A DNA stretch of 64,000 nucleotides from Alphaproteobacteria bacterium (GCA_030835385.1 JAURPI010000047.1:1-64000), one strand, 5' to 3'; shown: positions 47,672-56,623, numbered from the stretch's first letter. Translations and numbers: made by a program. Notes: a model not told the origin generated them from the letters alone.

Positions 47672-50600
47672 GCTCGTTCAATATACCTTGAAATAGGTCG
47701 ATTGGATTTGGCTGACTCGGTTGTGTTGGCACAAAAGGAACACTCGCGGGCGCCTCCGGCTGTTGCTGGTTAGCGGCTCCACCTCTTGTGTCCATATTCA
47801 CATTTGGCGCATTTAGCGGGCCAGCAACGGTCACAGGAATAAGCGACGGTAGTTGCAATCGATTACCGAGCAACTGTGTCAACACATTCGCTTCGAGACG
47901 GGCTTTGCCTTTGATGTCGACCCACCATCGCGCCAGATCGACTATACCTTCGAAGGTCCCAGAATATGCGTTTGACTTAACCGAAGCTTTTGACAACTTG
48001 AACACGCCGGATTCACCAATAAACGTGACTGTCATATCGGCTAAACCTTTAGTCACGCCGCCACTGAACAGACCACCCAACTGACTCAGAGCACGAATTG
48101 GAGACAACAACACAGAGACGATAGATTTTTTGTCAGTACCACCCACATCGACACCGGTCGCTGACAGCGTTCCTGCGCCGGACAGATTTGAAACGAACTC
48201 TCTTTGGCTTGCGCCATGGGCCGCAAAGTCTCCCAGCACGGAAACTTGTCCCGATGCAGCTGATGCAGCGACGCCGCCAGTCGACATGGGCCCTAACATC
48301 GCGTTCTCAACCTTGAGGCTCGTTCTAAGGTCAAGTCGCTGGTCAACTGATAAAAAAATTCTACCTGTTGCAGGGCCTCCATATACGTTTCCTTGCCAGG
48401 GTTCGATCGTAAGGACGCCACCGACCAATTGCACCGGCGCGACCAGCTGCTCCACCACGACTGTTCGGGCCGTGATTTTGGACGCCGTCACATCCAAGGT
48501 CGCGTCAAAGGAGTTGAGCGAAACTAAATTAAAGGCCTCTGATGACCACCGCCCCGAAACCGCACCAGATCCACTGGTGCTTCTGGCCCGGCTCACTCGC
48601 GTTAGTTCTTCCGTCGGGTCTACCGGAAACAAAGAATCAAAATCGACAACTGCAATATTCACATTGCCAGATAGAGTTGGCCGCGTTTCCTCAAGGCTGA
48701 CCCTTATTTGACCACCAACCGAATTATTACCTGCCGTCATCAATAAGTCAGACAGCCTTAGAAATTGCCCTCCTCCGTCAACCTTTGAAGTCAATGTCAC
48801 AGCACCGACTGAAGCAGTGTTTGCCGGCAAAGCGTACCCAAGGTCGGCCATTAGCGTGACGTACGCTGGGTGTTCAAGAGTGATATCGCCTTTGAATTCC
48901 GGCATCAGGTTCGACGACAAGACAGATCCATTTGCCGATACATTGAGGGCACCAACCTCACCAGTCAGTTCAACCGTTAACTGTTTCAAAGATCCGCTCG
49001 CAGTCCCTTCGATAGCTGTTGGCTGAGTGAGTATTGGCAATCGTGGCACATCGAGGTCGAACGCGCGGCTTGTTCTCTTAAGATCAGCCGTCACAAGCCT
49101 GATTTTTGCGTCTTCCATACGCACGCCGCCCAAAAAGTCTTTGGCCTTACCAGTCAAAGCAACGCGCAATCCCGACAGATCCTCAGCCGAAACATTACGA
49201 AGGAATACACTGCCGTTAGCAGTCTCGGCATCCACGTTAATGCCACGCGCCACGCGCCCACCTGCGGTTAAAGACCCAATCGAAACGACCACTTTCGTTT
49301 CATACTCAGTTAGAAACGTGTTGAATGCAGTGAGCGTGGAAGACGGTGCTTCGCTGCGACCGGTTGCGCTATCTTCTTGGTTCCCGGAGCGATACAGGCT
49401 TTCTCGTAGCGCCGGAAGGTAAGAGTCTAAATCTAAGTTGGTGAAGGTCAAATTAAGGTCGACGACTGGGATATCGCTAGTCTCGTAAACGATTGATCCC
49501 GTCAGTCGGGTCGTGTCGAGCGTCGCACTAAGGTCGTTGAGCTCAAGCCGGTCTGGTGTGCCGCTAATGCGCGAAGTGACAGATAGAGCGTTCAATCGGC
49601 TTGGTGGCACCAAGTCAACAGACGGCTCAGCATCGATCCACTTCAGGAGGCCACGTAAATTCCGGGATGATGCATTGGCGTTTAAATCAACAACGGGCCG
49701 CCCCTTCTCCGCACGAATAAATCCTGATAAGTGAGCAGACGCATTACCGGTAAACTCGATACTTGCATCTGCGACGGTCACTTCACCGTCCGCCAGCGTC
49801 GCGGATAAAACACCGTTGCGCATGACCTGACCACGCCATTCCACTAGATCAATTCTTAGATCTATTGCGCCAAAGGTGTTTGATGGGAACGCAAACTGAT
49901 TTTGTTCAGGCGCACTTTGCGCATTAGCGGCACGACCACCGACCAATCCTCCAACACTCGCGAACCGAACTGATGGTTTTGCCTCACCCGTTAACCAAGC
50001 ATTGAGGTCGAGACGACCGAGCTCGAGTGCCAGATCAAAACGCGTACCGTCGCCCCAAGATACGTTGCCATTACCTTCGGCCGCGGCCCCGCCAACACTG
50101 AGGTCAATTTCCGAAATCGAGATAGACTGATCTACGAGAGCCACTCTGGCCTGCACCGCATAAGCATTCGTCAAAGGCTTAGGAAGATTCTCACCTCCGA
50201 CCAAACCAAAAGCCAATGCGGTCGCACCAGCATTGTCACCTTCGATTGCCAGACGGCCAGATCCCGTTTGCCCTCCGTCTGCTAGAGAAAACTGACCTGA
50301 TAAATTTGCTGCGAGGCCAGCATCTGGCGCGCGGATAGTGAGCGAAATTGTACTTGGTCGATCCGCAGAGAGCGCGCCGATAGCAGACTGAAATTTCCAT
50401 TTAGTTTTTTGAAGTGTGACCTCACCAGACAGGTCAAAGGGTCCTGCGATCGCACCTACTCGAAGGTCCGCATTTAAACCATTAAATCGGTACTCCGCAG
50501 TCGACCGAACGTCGCGGTAGTTCACGCGCCCATCTATAATGACAAGACTATCTATTCCGAGATTAAATGATGTGCCTTCGACCTCTCCCTTTGAAACGAC

Positions 50601-51005
50601 ATTTTCATTGGCCAAAGAGTAACCCATAGACCAGGTTGCACGGCCGTTCGCGAGCACCTCAGCATTAATAACGGGCCTAACAATTTCAATGGAATTGAAC
50701 TGAACGCGCCCCGACAACAAAGGGCCAAAAGCTAAGTTGACGTCTACCGCGTCAGCAGAAACGAGGCTGTCTGTCGAAGCTTCTGGAAGGTTCCCTATTC
50801 GAACCCCCGCAACACGGAGAGCCGGACGAGGCAACAGTGAAAGTCTAACGTCACCGTCAATGGCAACACTTCGACCGGTTGCAGCCTCTAGGCGACTCTC
50901 AAATGTGTCCCGGTATTCGGTCCAATCAACAAATGATGGAGCAATAAGAATTATTGCTATAATTGTGCAAGCAAGTGAGCCGACGATAATGCCAATGCGT
51001 TTCAC
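47655..51005 (-). CDS. AsmA-family inner-membrane protein
   Basis: A 1116-residue protein with a single N-terminal membrane anchor (MKRIGIIVGSLACTIIAIILIAPSFV) and a long periplasmic part. The conserved AsmA start is WTEYRDTFESRLEAATGRSVAIDGDVRLSLLPRPALRVAGVRIGN, and the C-terminal AsmA_2 region is near the end. These beta-groove proteins are thought to move phospholipids between membranes. The C-terminus is Pro/Gln-rich. It lies 19 bases downstream of the acyl-CoA dehydrogenase gene on the same strand. Confidence 0.88.
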   Translation of the reverse strand: MKRIGIIVGSLACTIIAIILIAPSFVDWTEYRDTFESRLEAATGRSVAIDGDVRLSLLPRPALRVAGVRIGNLPEASTDSLVSADAVDVNLAFGPLLSGRVQFNSIEIVRPVINAEVLANGRATWSMGYSLANENVVSKGEVEGTSFNLGIDSLVIIDGRVNYRDVRSTAEYRFNGLNADLRVGAIAGPFDLSGEVTLQKTKWKFQSAIGALSADRPSTISLTIRAPDAGLAANLSGQFSLADGGQTGSGRLAIEGDNAGATALAFGLVGGENLPKPLTNAYAVQARVALVDQSISISEIDLSVGGAAAEGNGNVSWGDGTRFDLALELGRLDLNAWLTGEAKPSVRFASVGGLVGGRAANAQSAPEQNQFAFPSNTFGAIDLRIDLVEWRGQVMRNGVLSATLADGEVTVADASIEFTGNASAHLSGFIRAEKGRPVVDLNANASSRNLRGLLKWIDAEPSVDLVPPSRLNALSVTSRISGTPDRLELNDLSATLDTTRLTGSIVYETSDIPVVDLNLTFTNLDLDSYLPALRESLYRSGNQEDSATGRSEAPSSTLTAFNTFLTEYETKVVVSIGSLTAGGRVARGINVDAETANGSVFLRNVSAEDLSGLRVALTGKAKDFLGGVRMEDAKIRLVTADLKRTSRAFDLDVPRLPILTQPTAIEGTASGSLKQLTVELTGEVGALNVSANGSVLSSNLMPEFKGDITLEHPAYVTLMADLGYALPANTASVGAVTLTSKVDGGGQFLRLSDLLMTAGNNSVGGQIRVSLEETRPTLSGNVNIAVVDFDSLFPVDPTEELTRVSRARSTSGSGAVSGRWSSEAFNLVSLNSFDATLDVTASKITARTVVVEQLVAPVQLVGGVLTIEPWQGNVYGGPATGRIFLSVDQRLDLRTSLKVENAMLGPMSTGGVAASAASGQVSVLGDFAAHGASQREFVSNLSGAGTLSATGVDVGGTDKKSIVSVLLSPIRALSQLGGLFSGGVTKGLADMTVTFIGESGVFKLSKASVKSNAYSGTFEGIVDLARWWVDIKGKARLEANVLTQLLGNRLQLPSLIPVTVAGPLNAPNVNMDTRGGAANQQQPEAPASVPFVPTQPSQPNPIDLFQGILNELTKPQ

Positions 51006-51024
51006 GATTGGCCTAAGTCCAATT

Positions 51025-52809
51025 CTAAAATGCGTCTTGGGACAATGCCATCATTGGCACTGCGCCAGATTTAATGACAGCTTCCAATGAGACGGTCCCG
51101 GGCAAAACACGCGTCATGAAATAGCGACCGATCTGCAACTTCGTGTCATAGAAATCGTCGCCTCCATTACTAGCATCAAGCGCCGTTTCCGCCATGCGGA
51201 CCCACATCCAAGCAAACACCGTCAGCGCGAACATACGCAAATAGTCGTTAGCAGCTGCACCCAATGCGTCGGGATCTTGCTGCGCCTGATCTTTTAACCA
51301 ACTTGTCGTCGCCTTAAGACGCTCCACCGCTTCTTTAAACGGAACAACAAACTCCGCAAGATCATTGCGGCCCTCGGTTACAGATAACGAGTCACTAATT
51401 TCTTCAAGCAACCCGTCAAACAAACGACCGTCATGTAAAGCAAGTTTTCGCCCGACCAGATCAAGGGCTTGGATAGTGTTCGTACCTTCATAAATTTGGG
51501 TGATACGAACATCTCTTACGAGTTGCTCCATTCCCCATTCGCTGATATATCCGTGCCCGCCGAACACCTGAAGGCAGGCATTGGTGATTTCTGTACCGAA
51601 GTCCGTACATGCCGACTTAATAATCGGTGTCATGAGCGCTTCCATATCGCCGGCCCGTTCGCGCACAGCTTCGTCTGCATGTGCATGAGCCTTGTCGACA
51701 TTAAGTTGAGTCCAAACAGCGAGCGCCCTCTCTGCCTCAATTATCGAACGGGAAAACAATAGTTTGTTGCGGATATCGGGATGGACAAGAATTGAGTCTG
51801 CCGCCTTGTCAGGCTGTTTGGCGCCACCGGCCGCCCGACCTTGGATGCGATCTTTGGCGTATGCCGTCGCATTTTGGTAGGCCGTCTCTGCCTGGGAAAT
51901 ACCTTGGGTGCCGACAAACAAACGTTCCTTGTTCATCATCGTAAACATACCGGCGAGCCCTCTGTGTTCCTTGCCAACAAGCCAGCCTTTTGCACCATCA
52001 AAGTTCATGACGCAGGTCACAGAGGCTTTCATCCCCATCTTATGTTCAATCGATCCGGCTGCAGCCGCGTTTCGATCTCCCAAGGAACCATCATCATTGA
52101 CCAAGAACTTCGGGACCAAAAACATCGAGATGCCACGACCACCTTCTGGAGCGTCGGGCAGACGGGCCAGGACCAAATGAACAAAGTTGTCCGTCATGTC
52201 GTGCTCGCCCGCGGAAATAAAAATCTTCGTACCGGTTATGGCGTAGGTTCCGTCGTCGTTGGGCTCGGCTTTGGCTCGCAGCAAACCAAGATCTGACCCT
52301 GCGTGAGGCTCCGTCAGACACATGGTGCCCTGCCATTCACCACTCACAAGTTTAGGAATGTAGGTTTGTTTCTGTTCATCAGTCCCATGGGCGGCAAGGC
52401 AAATGATTGTGCCCTGAGTTAGACCTGGGTAGAGGCCGAAAGACAGATTGGCTGACCCAACCATTTCATCGATCAGGTATTGCAAAGTTTCCGGCAAGCC
52501 TTGCCCACCATACTCTGGGCTCGCGGTTAAGCCGCACCAGCCACCTTCCGCGAACTGTTTGTAAGCCTCTTTAAATCCATTCGGTGTCCTGACGACACCG
52601 TTGTCAAAATGACATCCCTCTTCGTCGCCAGACTGATTGATTGGCGCAAGAACGCCTTCGCAAAGTTTTCCGCACTCTTCCAATACTGCATCAATCAAAT
52701 CTGCTGATGCCTCTTCATAACCAGGCAATGCGGTCAGGGTATCAGCAGCACCAAACAGCTCATGGAGTACAAAACGCATGTCTCTGATTGGAGCTGTATA
52801 GATCGGCAT
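51025..52809 (-). CDS. Acyl-CoA dehydrogenase with C-terminal extension (DmdC-like)
   Basis: FAD enzyme that forms a double bond in an acyl-CoA. The 594-residue length and the N-terminal YTAPIRDMRFVLHELFG belong to the long acyl-CoA dehydrogenase group that includes DmdC of DMSP degradation and related fatty-acid enzymes. Motifs: GTMCLTEPHAGSDLGLLRAKA, and QVFGGHGYISEWGMEQLVRDVRITQIYEGTNTIQALDLVGRKL with the region of the catalytic Glu. The true substrate is not decided. It is divergent from rpoH and precedes the AsmA gene. Confidence 0.88.
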   Translation of the reverse strand: MPIYTAPIRDMRFVLHELFGAADTLTALPGYEEASADLIDAVLEECGKLCEGVLAPINQSGDEEGCHFDNGVVRTPNGFKEAYKQFAEGGWCGLTASPEYGGQGLPETLQYLIDEMVGSANLSFGLYPGLTQGTIICLAAHGTDEQKQTYIPKLVSGEWQGTMCLTEPHAGSDLGLLRAKAEPNDDGTYAITGTKIFISAGEHDMTDNFVHLVLARLPDAPEGGRGISMFLVPKFLVNDDGSLGDRNAAAAGSIEHKMGMKASVTCVMNFDGAKGWLVGKEHRGLAGMFTMMNKERLFVGTQGISQAETAYQNATAYAKDRIQGRAAGGAKQPDKAADSILVHPDIRNKLLFSRSIIEAERALAVWTQLNVDKAHAHADEAVRERAGDMEALMTPIIKSACTDFGTEITNACLQVFGGHGYISEWGMEQLVRDVRITQIYEGTNTIQALDLVGRKLALHDGRLFDGLLEEISDSLSVTEGRNDLAEFVVPFKEAVERLKATTSWLKDQAQQDPDALGAAANDYLRMFALTVFAWMWVRMAETALDASNGGDDFYDTKLQIGRYFMTRVLPGTVSLEAVIKSGAVPMMALSQDAF

Positions 52810-52973
52810 ATGTATTGGTCCCTTTGGTTGGCTGCGAAATCCGAAGCAAAGTGTTGTTCTGCCGAGGATTTATGAGCGTCAGTCGTCTGTAACTTAAGGC
52901 TTTAAGGCTTGTGGTCAACGGTGTCCAACTTCGGCCCTAAAGTCAGTTTAGTGTGTCGAAAAGCCCCAGAAAA

Positions 52974-53004
52974 GCTCGGGGAAATCCAATTCCCAAGCCC
53001 GAGC
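52974..53004. promoter_or_regulatory. Hairpin in the spacer upstream of rpoH
   Basis: GCTCGGG and CCCGAGC form a perfect 7-bp inverted repeat with a 17-base interior that itself contains GGGAA/TTCCC-like complementarity. It stands in the 301-base spacer between the acyl-CoA dehydrogenase start and rpoH. It might be a transcription terminator or a leader structure. Confidence 0.4.
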
Positions 53005-53020
53005 GTATATACAGCACTAA

Positions 53021-53054
53021 TTTAGTCCTGTTTAATCTTAAATACAGGACTAAA
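53021..53054. promoter_or_regulatory. 11-bp perfect inverted repeat upstream of rpoH
   Basis: TTTAGTCCTGT (53021-53031) and ACAGGACTAAA (53044-53054) are perfect inverted repeats separated by 12 AT-rich bases. The right arm ends 57 bases before the rpoH start. It could be a regulator-binding dyad or a thermosensitive leader hairpin. The rest of the 52810-53110 spacer is AT-rich near rpoH and shows nothing else identifiable. Confidence 0.55.
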
Positions 53055-53110
53055 ATGGTACTATTTTAAGTTTAATAAAGCTCATACTCGGAAGAGAAAG
53101 GGTTGCAATA

Positions 53111-53980
53111 ATGACTGCGACGCCACATACGCCCATCCCAAACGCCATGAATGCGCGCTCTTTTCCCGTTCTCAGTGAAACTGAAGAGAAAAAGCTCATC
53201 CGCCGTTGGAAGAAGACGGGCGACCGTGACGCCCTAGACCAGTTGATAGAAAGTCATCTCCGACTGGTGCCCCGGATCGCCCGCAAATTTAGCGGCTACG
53301 GAATAAACGTCGATGACCTCATCAGCGAAGGACACATCGGCTTGATGCAATCTGTGGAACGGTTTAAGCCGGAAAAGGGGTTCCGCTTTTCAACTTACGC
53401 CCGCTGGTGGATTAGGGCCGCAATCTTGAATTTCATCTTACAGACTTGGTCATTGATTAAAGTCGGTAATAGCGCGGGCAAAAAGAAACTGTTCTTCAAC
53501 CTTAAGCGCGCGAAGCGGGAAATGACCCTCGAAGGCTCCCGCTACCTGAGTGATGCAGATGTAGAATTGATAGCGAAACGCTTTCAGGTATCCACCCGCG
53601 ACGTCATTGCTATGGATCAGCGCCTGTCCGCAATCGACCCGTCATTGGACCAACCCGTCTCCGATGAAGACGGCAATACGTTGACCATGTTGGATACCAT
53701 TGCGGACGATACGGACTCGCCAGAGGAATCTTATGCTTCGCGTGAGCATGAGCGTTTACGTCAAGACGCTCTGAGCCGCGGATTAACGAATTTAGATGCG
53801 CGCGAACGCGATATTGTAACGAAACGCTATTTGACCGATAGGCCGAAAACTCTGTCGGCCTTAGCAACGGTATACGGCGTGACCGCCGAGCGCATTCGGC
53901 AGATTGAATCAGGCGCAATATCAAAGTTGAAATCTGCACTTGCGCCTGAGGCCTCCGTGATGGCTTTGGACTCGATCTAA
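53111..53980 (+). CDS. rpoH: RNA polymerase sigma-32 (heat-shock sigma factor)
   Basis: A 289-residue group 3 sigma factor that directs heat-shock transcription. Region 2 has LVPRIARKFSGYGINVDDLISEGHIGLMQSVERFKPEKGFRFSTYARWWIRAAILNFIL; the RpoH box, specific to the family, is a variant AGKKKLFFNLKRAK. Region 4.2 is TLSALATVYGVTAERIRQIESGAISKLK. Start ATG 53111 with AAAGGG upstream. Related stress genes degP and hflKC lie in the same window. The 3' end has a stem of 9 bp. Confidence 0.95.
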   Translation: MTATPHTPIPNAMNARSFPVLSETEEKKLIRRWKKTGDRDALDQLIESHLRLVPRIARKFSGYGINVDDLISEGHIGLMQSVERFKPEKGFRFSTYARWWIRAAILNFILQTWSLIKVGNSAGKKKLFFNLKRAKREMTLEGSRYLSDADVELIAKRFQVSTRDVIAMDQRLSAIDPSLDQPVSDEDGNTLTMLDTIADDTDSPEESYASREHERLRQDALSRGLTNLDARERDIVTKRYLTDRPKTLSALATVYGVTAERIRQIESGAISKLKSALAPEASVMALDSI

Positions 53981-53994
53981 CAAAAAAGATTGGA

Positions 53995-54020
53995 CCGACG
54001 GCATATTTGCCGTCGGTTCG
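53995..54020 (+). terminator. Terminator-like hairpin after rpoH
   Basis: CCGACGGCA and TGCCGTCGG form a perfect 9-bp stem with loop TATT. Only TTCG follows on the plus strand, so a classical T-run is missing. It begins 15 bases after the rpoH stop. Confidence 0.5.
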
Positions 54021-54068
54021 CAAGGCTGTTAAGTGGTGAGCCATCTTAATGGTAGGCCCACACTTCAT

Positions 54069-54795
54069 ATGACTCCCCGTGACACCGCCCTAGCAACTAT
54101 GGCCGCCGTGCTGTGGGGGTTTAATATCATCGCTAGCAAGGTGGGGATCGCTGCAGCGCCGCCCCTATTTTTTACAGCGTTGCGATTTCTAATTGTTGCG
54201 GCATTGGTCGTGCCATTCTGCCCCGTTGATCGCAGGCACTGGCGGAGTTTACTCACTCTCTCTGTCTGTTTCGGAACAAGGCACTTCGGGTTGCTTTTCG
54301 CAGGCCTTGCGGGTGTTGACGCTGCGTCTGCCGCAATCGCGCTGCAACTTGGTGTGCCATTTTCGATCATAATTTCGTGGTTGGTCTTTCGGGAAGCTTT
54401 CGGCTGGCGCCGAAGCCTTGCCATCACCGGCTGGCTCTCTCTTTGCCGCTCCGCAAGTGATGGCGCTCTCGTTCGCCATGGAAACCGGCCAAGGGGACGC
54501 CATAGCAAATGCCGGCTGGCCGCTTATTGGCGCCTTGGCCTATACCGCCATTGCCGCTTCCATCATCGCCCATGCAACGTGGTATGGTCTGGTCCAGAAG
54601 TATCCGGTTAACGCGGTGGTCCCGTTCAATATGCTTATTCCTATTGTCGGCGTCGGAGCTGGTCTCTTGCTTTCAGGCCAACCATTAACTTGGCAGAAGG
54701 CGCTCGGTGGCGGCTTGACCCTAGCCGGGGTTGCCATCATCCAATGGCGCATAGCAAAAACCACTATCTCAAGATCTAAAGCCGATGCCCTTTAA
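54069..54795 (+). pseudogene. EamA/RhaT-type transporter gene, frameshifted and internally deleted
   Basis: The first part from ATG 54069 (MTPRDTALATMAAVLWGFNIIASKVGIAA... GVDAASAAIALQLGVPFSIIISWLVFREAFGWRRSLAI) is the N-terminal EamA domain. The second part in another phase (SLFAAPQVMALSFAMETGQGDAI... NAVVPFNMLIPIVGVGAGLLLSGQPLTWQKALGGGLTLAGVAIIQW) is the end of the second EamA domain. The junction at 54435-54442 is a run of four CT dinucleotides; adding one CT restores the frame (GWLSLFAAPQ). In addition, about 60-70 residues normally found between the halves are missing, so at least one deletion happened. The product is not functional. It overlaps the amidase gene start. Confidence 0.82.
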
Positions 54796-55510
54796 GTGCA
54801 TCGACAGACCGTCCGCCAAATATGGCGAGCGTCGCGGCAGGGGTCAGATTACGATGCTCGTCTTCCATTACACCGGAATGGTCTCGAGCGACGCAGCATT
54901 GCAGCGCCTTTGCGACCCCGATGCAGAAGTTAGTGCTCATCTCCTTATTGATGAAGACGGTACCGCCTACCGGCTGGTCGATGATGATAAGCGGGCGTGG
55001 CACGCAGGCACGTCCTTCTGGCGCGGTGAATCCGACATCAACAGCGCGTCCATAGGCATTGAACTTGTGAATCCCGGACACGAATACGGATACCGTGCCT
55101 TTCCTCAACCACAACTCGACGCATTGATTACCGTGAGCCAAGATTTAATAGACCAGTACGATATTCCAGCAACAGGCATCGTCGGTCACTCGGATATTGC
55201 TCCAGGCCGCAAATCTGATCCTGGTGAACTTTTTCCATGGGAACACCTCGCATCCTGCGGGATTGGGCTTTGGCCTGATATGGCTTGTGAGATCGAGCCT
55301 CGCCCTGGGACACCATGGGACTGGCTGACGGAAGTCGGGTATGCCCGTCCGGGAGACCCTGATTGCGGCGGTCGTGTGCTCCACTCGGATACAGCAGAAT
55401 CAGACGTGATTTCAGCCTTTCAGGCCAGATTTACCCCGGACAATCACTCTGGAACTCTGGATGACCAGACCAAAACAGCGATCAACGCTGTCGCGCGGAT
55501 ATTCTCGTAA
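54785..55510 (+). CDS. AmpD-like N-acetylmuramoyl-L-alanine amidase
   Basis: Zinc amidase that cuts the bond between muramic acid and the stem peptide, in wall recycling or turnover. 241 residues, no signal peptide, so probably cytoplasmic like AmpD. Zinc ligands are consistent with the His of MLVFHYTGM, the His in the ATGIVGHSDIAPGRKSDPGELFPW stretch and the Asp of the same motif. ASIGIELVNPGHEYGYRAFP is also typical. A C-terminal helical segment of about 60 residues (DVISAFQARFTPDNHSGTLDDQTKTAINAVARIF) resembles a peptidoglycan-binding domain. The start ATG 54785 overlaps the broken EamA gene. Confidence 0.88.
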   Translation: MPFKCIDRPSAKYGERRGRGQITMLVFHYTGMVSSDAALQRLCDPDAEVSAHLLIDEDGTAYRLVDDDKRAWHAGTSFWRGESDINSASIGIELVNPGHEYGYRAFPQPQLDALITVSQDLIDQYDIPATGIVGHSDIAPGRKSDPGELFPWEHLASCGIGLWPDMACEIEPRPGTPWDWLTEVGYARPGDPDCGGRVLHSDTAESDVISAFQARFTPDNHSGTLDDQTKTAINAVARIFS

Positions 55511-55514
55511 ATCA

Positions 55515-55543
55515 TTGAAGTTAATATATTTTTCGTCTAAAAA
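55515..55543 (+). promoter_or_regulatory. Likely rnpB promoter
   Basis: TTGAAG (55515-55520) and TAAAAA (55538-55543) are separated by 17 bases, with the RNA 5' end at about 55551, 7 bases further on. It fits a sigma-70 promoter of moderate strength. Confidence 0.5.
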
Positions 55544-55550
55544 CCTTATG

Positions 55551-55945
<395 letters not shown>

Positions 55946-55999
55946 CCTCAAAACGGCCGATTTCAGCCCTTCCATTATAGGTGAATGAGATATCACGGC

Positions 56000-56030
56000 T
56001 TGACAAAAAAGAACATATAAAGAACATATA
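56000..56030 (+). promoter_or_regulatory. dcw promoter with a LexA-type box
   Basis: A consensus -35 TTGACA at 56000-56005 precedes two copies of an 11-bp direct repeat AAGAACATATA (56009-56019, 56020-56030). Together they contain GAACATATAAAGAAC (56011-56025), an exact GAAC-N7-GAAC, the recognition pattern of alphaproteobacterial LexA (GTTC-N7-GTTC on the other strand). A -10 element would fall at about 56023-56029 (ACATAT), inside the box, so bound LexA would block RNA polymerase. A further TATAAT at 56064-56069 could be a second -10. The nearest gene downstream is mraZ, 132 bases away. Confidence 0.6.
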
Positions 56031-56033
56031 GGC

Positions 56034-56048
56034 CTGGATACTATCCAG
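56034..56048. promoter_or_regulatory. 15-bp perfect palindrome between promoter and mraZ
   Basis: CTGGATA-C-TATCCAG is a perfect 7-1-7 palindrome, 4 bases past the LexA-like repeats. Its size fits a dimeric repressor site. The bound regulator is unknown. Confidence 0.55.
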
Positions 56049-56130
56049 TACCATTGACGCCCATATAATCCCATGGCATACCAAGAAGGTTCGGCTTCCT
56101 GGCGCAAGACGTGCGTCCAGAGTCCGGCGA

Positions 56131-56155
56131 TTGGTTTGGTGGTTTGAGGGGTGGT
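56131..56155 (+). promoter_or_regulatory. Candidate MraZ-binding G-rich repeats
   Basis: Repeated TTGGT, TTGGT, GGTTT, GAGGG and GTGGT blocks at 5-base steps lie directly before mraZ and include its ribosome binding site GGGGTGG. MraZ autoregulates through G-rich TGGG-type repeats at 10-bp spacing in this position in other bacteria. Overlap with the ribosome binding site would allow control at both DNA and RNA level. Confidence 0.45.
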
Positions 56156-56161
56156 CCAGCG

Positions 56162-56623
56162 ATGAAGTCGTTCATCGGGACCTTCATTAATAAGATAGAT
56201 GCGAAGGGGCGTATTTCTGTCCCTGCGCCTTTTCGTGCCGTTTTGCAGGCCAAATCCCTGAGCGGCGTGACCTGCTATCCGGCCCTAACTGGACCCTGTA
56301 TTGAAGGCTGTGGTCTCGACCGGATCGAGGCCATGGTTGAAACCCTTCCCGATGAGCCGATCCCTGGCGTCGAAGAAGACGCAATAGCCCACCTAATATT
56401 TGCTTCGGCCCGTGACCTGCCCTTTGACGGCGGCGGCCGCATCGTCCTCCCAGCCGACTTTCTGAAAAAAGCCGGTCTAACCGACCAAGGCGCTTTTGTC
56501 GGCAAAGGCCGCACTTTTCAGATCTGGAATCCTTCAGCGCTCGAAACTGCCCAGGCAGAAATGTTCGAGCGCGCAATGGCAGAGCGAGAATCCTTGCTTC
56601 GGGCTAGGAAGGAGGCAGATTGA
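56162..56623 (+). CDS. mraZ: Transcriptional regulator MraZ
   Basis: First gene of the division and cell-wall cluster, 153 residues, with two AbrB-like SpoVT domains. The first is FIGTFINKIDAKGRISVPAPFRAVL; the second is around DLPFDGGGRIVLPADFLKKAGLTDQGAFVGKGRTFQIW. It represses its own cluster. The start ATG 56162 (MKSFIGTFINKIDAKGR) is used; the longer frame from 56111 lacks a ribosome binding site. The next gene starts at 56623, overlapping the mraZ stop by 1 base. Confidence 0.94.
   Translation: MKSFIGTFINKIDAKGRISVPAPFRAVLQAKSLSGVTCYPALTGPCIEGCGLDRIEAMVETLPDEPIPGVEEDAIAHLIFASARDLPFDGGGRIVLPADFLKKAGLTDQGAFVGKGRTFQIWNPSALETAQAEMFERAMAERESLLRARKEAD

Noticed and set aside
53995-54020. Strong intrinsic terminator after rpoH
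   Set aside because: The stem is perfect but no T-run follows on the plus strand; listed only as terminator-like.
56073-56147. A 24-codon leader ORF before mraZ (ATG 56073 to TGA 56145-56147)
   Set aside because: No ribosome binding site, it runs through the TATAAT-downstream and G-rich control region, and no regulatory codon pattern was seen.
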